64,000 nt of DNA from CAZLBC01 sp964557575 (lineage in GTDB: Bacteria; Planctomycetota; Phycisphaerae; SM23-33). A model generated the notes under the pieces. It was given only the letters and a program-made list of their open reading frames with translations. It had not been told where the DNA came from and made no database searches. The first letter of the stretch is position 1. Every line of letters starts with the position of its first letter. Shown piece after piece: positions 61,447-64,000 of this stretch. Both the position numbers and the translations under genes were made by a program. The DNA lies in assembly GCA_964557575.1 (NCBI GenBank), contig CAZLBC010000008.1, forward strand, positions 35,615-99,614. The letters are read 5' to 3'.

Positions 61447-63768
61447 TCACAGGCCCGCCGGGCCGTTCGGACCGTCGGTCAGGAGGAGGGCGTCGAGTTT
61501 CGTCCCCGCCTCCCGGCAGCGTATCTCCAGCACGGCCGTTCCCTCCTCCAGCGTCACCGACGTGCCCTTCTTCCCGGTCTTCAACCGCGTCCACTCCCAC
61601 TCGTGACACCTGCCGGTATGCCAGTCGGTGACCGGCAGGGCGTCCCGCCCGGCCTGCCTGATCCGGACAAAGAACGAATCGTGCTCGCCGTCGGGGGCGA
61701 TTACCCTGGCGTAGAGCCGGTAGTTGCCGGCCTTCGGCACCTCCAGCGGCCACACCAGCCGGGCCACGGCACTCGGGCCGCCGCATTGCCCGGACGGCGG
61801 TACCCAGGCGAACCGCCCGCCCCGCGCCTGCGGGTCTTTCTCCGTTCGAAACGTCGGGACGATCATCGCCGCCGATTCGGCCTCGACGATCTCCCCGGCG
61901 CGCCCCACGGTCTTCGTTTCGTCGACACTGTCCGCGAGCATCCGCAGGTACCGGCCCACGCAGTCGATTTCAGAGAGTATCTCGCGGCCGTGGTCCCGGC
62001 CGTCGATCGCGAGGAGTGTTGCTTCGGCGCCGGGCTCGGCGCCCGCGATCGCCGTCGTCCGCCGCGCGGCGAGGTTCGCCGCCAGGACCATCTTTTCCTC
62101 CAGCCCCTCGGCCTCGGCGCGTATGCGGTCGCCGTCCGTCTCCACCGTGTGCCGGGCTGAGCGAAATTGCTCCCGAAAGGTCGCGAACGCCGCCGCGTCG
62201 AGACCGCCGGCCGCGCGGATCCACAGCACCGTTCCGTGGCGGCCCTGCGGTTCCTGTTCGGTATGCACGGCCGTCAGGCGCCGGGCCCCGTATTGCTTCC
62301 CGTCGGAAACGAGGCGCAGCGCGGCGGATGTCCCGCCGCCGGCCGAGGCGTGCAGGAACCGTATCCCCGCCCCGGCCGTGTTGTATTTCAGGAAGACATT
62401 CTGCCCGGGCTTCAGCGCCGCGGTATCGTCGCTCGCGAGCTTTTTATCCTCGATCCATACCGTCGCGTCCAGCGGCACGACCAGGTGTGAGCGCAGGCAG
62501 GTCGGCGCGGGAATGTATCGGAACGGCGGCTTCGCCGCCGCCAGCAGCAGCACCTCCGGTCCCCGCTGAACGCTCGCGATAAACGGCTTGACGTGGAGTA
62601 CCTTGCGGTGACCGCTCCTGCGGGCGAATTTCTTCTTGCCGTACGGATCCCCCCGGGCGTCCATGAAGAAGTTGACCATGACCTGCCGGGGGCCGCCGGT
62701 GAAATTAATGGTCAGCGGCTTGTCCATGGGGCCGTACGCGGCCCCCGACGAGCCGATGCTGAAGTCCCGGCAGACGTAATTCACCGCCCGCTGTCCCGGC
62801 CCCGCGCCCCAGCGCTGACGGACCGTGCGGGGCAGCCTCCGTGACAGGTCGCGGATCTCCCGCGGCGGGTCCCAGGCGGCCAGGCGGGTGAAGTAACTGA
62901 CGTGCCGGTCGACGCCGCCGAACCCGGCGGCGGCGAGGTGGTGGTCGAGGTACCCGCGGCCGGTCAGGTAATCGTAGTCGCGGCTGTGGGCGCCGCACAG
63001 CCGCCGGCAGGGGGGCCAGTAGTTGGCGGCGATGTCGGTCCACAGCATTCGCAGTCCCGCCGCGGCCTTTTCGCGGCCGGCCGCCCGGCCCGCGAACCGG
63101 GCGATCAGCCCGAGGCAGTCGAGGTCCACGCCGTAGTAGGTCGGGCTGATGTACTCGTGGATGCCGTTCTCCGCGGTGTACATCAGCCAGCGGTCGAGCA
63201 GCCGGTAACCGAAGTCGGCCAGTTCCTCCCGCCCCAGCGCTTCCCCGAGGGCGATGCAGTTGAACGTCTTCATCAGGAAGATGTTCGTGTAACTGTCCCG
63301 GACCCGGTGCCGCAGGATGCCCGCGACGCTGTATGCCATCAGCCGCTCGAGCCGCTCCGCGGCGGTGGCCGTCAGCCGATCCCGGTACAGCTTCCAGATC
63401 AGCACCCCCTTGTGCATGCAGAACTCGACGGCGTTGCGGTCGATCGGTTTTTCGGCGCCCCAGTACCACTTGAAGTTGCCGTAGGTCCGGCTCCCGGCGT
63501 CGCGGTCCTGCATTTGCTCGGCCAGTCCCATCGCGTGCTCGACCTTCTCCGGCCACCGGTCCAGGGCGGCCGCGAGGAGGGAGGCGCCGAACAGGTCGCG
63601 GCAGCCCATCCGGTCGTCGCACCGCTCGATCCGCCGCCAGCGGCGCTCGATGCGCCTGATCGCTTCGGGACCGTTGTCCGGCGCGGGGAGTTCGGCGGCG
63701 GCGCAGACGCCCGCGGCGGCGGTAACCATAATCATGATGAGCATTATTGTATGTCTTTTTGCGATCAT
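61447..63768 (-). CDS. Exported heparinase/alginate-lyase-like protein with C-terminal carbohydrate-binding module
   Basis: 773 residues, signal peptide ~1-25 (MIMVTAAAGVCAAAELP). Residues ~30-330 are helix-rich with aromatic and His residues suited to an alpha/alpha toroid (YGNFKWYWGAEKPIDRNAVE, YISPTYYGVDLDCLGL, HSRDYDYLTGRGYLDHH). The middle is beta-rich. The last ~130 residues resemble a CBM-like beta-sandwich (GNYRLYARVIAPDGEHDSFF ... LDALLLTDG). Probable polysaccharide lyase or hydrolase relative; substrate and catalysis unproven. Confidence 0.65.
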   Translation of the reverse strand: MIAKRHTIMLIMIMVTAAAGVCAAAELPAPDNGPEAIRRIERRWRRIERCDDRMGCRDLFGASLLAAALDRWPEKVEHAMGLAEQMQDRDAGSRTYGNFKWYWGAEKPIDRNAVEFCMHKGVLIWKLYRDRLTATAAERLERLMAYSVAGILRHRVRDSYTNIFLMKTFNCIALGEALGREELADFGYRLLDRWLMYTAENGIHEYISPTYYGVDLDCLGLIARFAGRAAGREKAAAGLRMLWTDIAANYWPPCRRLCGAHSRDYDYLTGRGYLDHHLAAAGFGGVDRHVSYFTRLAAWDPPREIRDLSRRLPRTVRQRWGAGPGQRAVNYVCRDFSIGSSGAAYGPMDKPLTINFTGGPRQVMVNFFMDARGDPYGKKKFARRSGHRKVLHVKPFIASVQRGPEVLLLAAAKPPFRYIPAPTCLRSHLVVPLDATVWIEDKKLASDDTAALKPGQNVFLKYNTAGAGIRFLHASAGGGTSAALRLVSDGKQYGARRLTAVHTEQEPQGRHGTVLWIRAAGGLDAAAFATFREQFRSARHTVETDGDRIRAEAEGLEEKMVLAANLAARRTTAIAGAEPGAEATLLAIDGRDHGREILSEIDCVGRYLRMLADSVDETKTVGRAGEIVEAESAAMIVPTFRTEKDPQARGGRFAWVPPSGQCGGPSAVARLVWPLEVPKAGNYRLYARVIAPDGEHDSFFVRIRQAGRDALPVTDWHTGRCHEWEWTRLKTGKKGTSVTLEEGTAVLEIRCREAGTKLDALLLTDGPNGPAGL

Positions 63769-64000
63769 TATTTGCGTTCCTCATCCGGCAGGCGGACAGT
63801 AAAACAACCAGGCTGTTTTTCCGTTACCACGCGCGATTGCAACACACTTATATTGTACAGTCCTTTCCGTGTTACGGGGATTGAAAACAGCGTTCGACAA
63901 CAGGTATTGTACTGCCGACCTCCCCGGTATATGCTATGTGGATACGCAGGGGCGTTTCCGTTTTTTATCGGGCACTATGGTTGCCAAAATAACAAAATTG
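63769..64000. other. Window end, no gene seen
   Basis: 232 bp of non-coding sequence upstream of the heparinase-like gene; it probably carries its minus-strand promoter, but no confident -35/-10 pair or RNA is visible. Confidence 0.5.

Overview
This is a GC-rich chromosomal stretch from a Gram-negative-type bacterium, most likely a metagenome scaffold because it holds one run of 100 N. Several features point to a planctomycete or a close PVC relative: Kdo-type LPS genes, a sigma factor paired with a YfbK-like von Willebrand protein, an exported PQQ-propeller protein carrying a methyltransferase-like head, a Tat-type sugar isomerase homologue, a PPi-type phosphofructokinase and many exported HEAT/TPR proteins. 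That assignment is inferred from gene families; no rRNA lies in the window.

Layout. 1-1.2 kb: end of an SLC12-type transporter with a stress-protein-like tail. 1.2-5.1 kb: accessory patch with an AT-rich toxin-antitoxin pair, then an AAA+ ATPase translationally coupled to a TPR protein (the assembly gap falls in its near-identical 120-bp repeats), ending at a tRNA-Pro(TGG). 5.3-24.1 kb: one long minus-strand type IV pilus / type II secretion-like locus, read pilB2, pilT, pilB1, pilC, then eleven pseudopilin-type genes. The last six form two paralogous I-J-K trios. Prepilin peptidase, PilM/N/O and secretin are not in the window. 24-33 kb: release-factor-like protein, TPR protein, 2-hydroxyacid dehydrogenase, exported HEAT protein with a receiver-like insert, sigma factor with membrane vWA protein, CsrA.

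33-48 kb: conserved housekeeping genes. mtnA; ruvC, cysS, zinc-ribbon protein, ispF and a site-2 protease; kdsD-kdsC-giant LptC-like protein, which makes and exports the Kdo/LPS core; Xaa-Pro peptidase, accB, accC (fatty-acid synthesis entry); PPi-phosphofructokinase; scpB. 48-55 kb: a receiver plus histidine-kinase-like protein that lacks the phosphoryl-accepting histidine, xseAB, a lipoprotein, an M20 peptidase, rplU and a HEAT lipoprotein. 55-64 kb: a membrane protein, a Tat-exported sugar isomerase homologue, an exported L-isoaspartyl methyltransferase, the PQQ-propeller protein, and a heparinase-like protein.

The most interesting items are the coupled AAA+/TPR module, the doubled I-J-K trio with a probable ATA start codon, the His-to-Asn pseudokinase, a 163-bp coaxial palindrome between mtnA and ruvC, and the oversized LptC-like protein. 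Start codons were moved downstream of the longest open frame wherever a ribosome-binding site, leader length or family N-terminus called for it.
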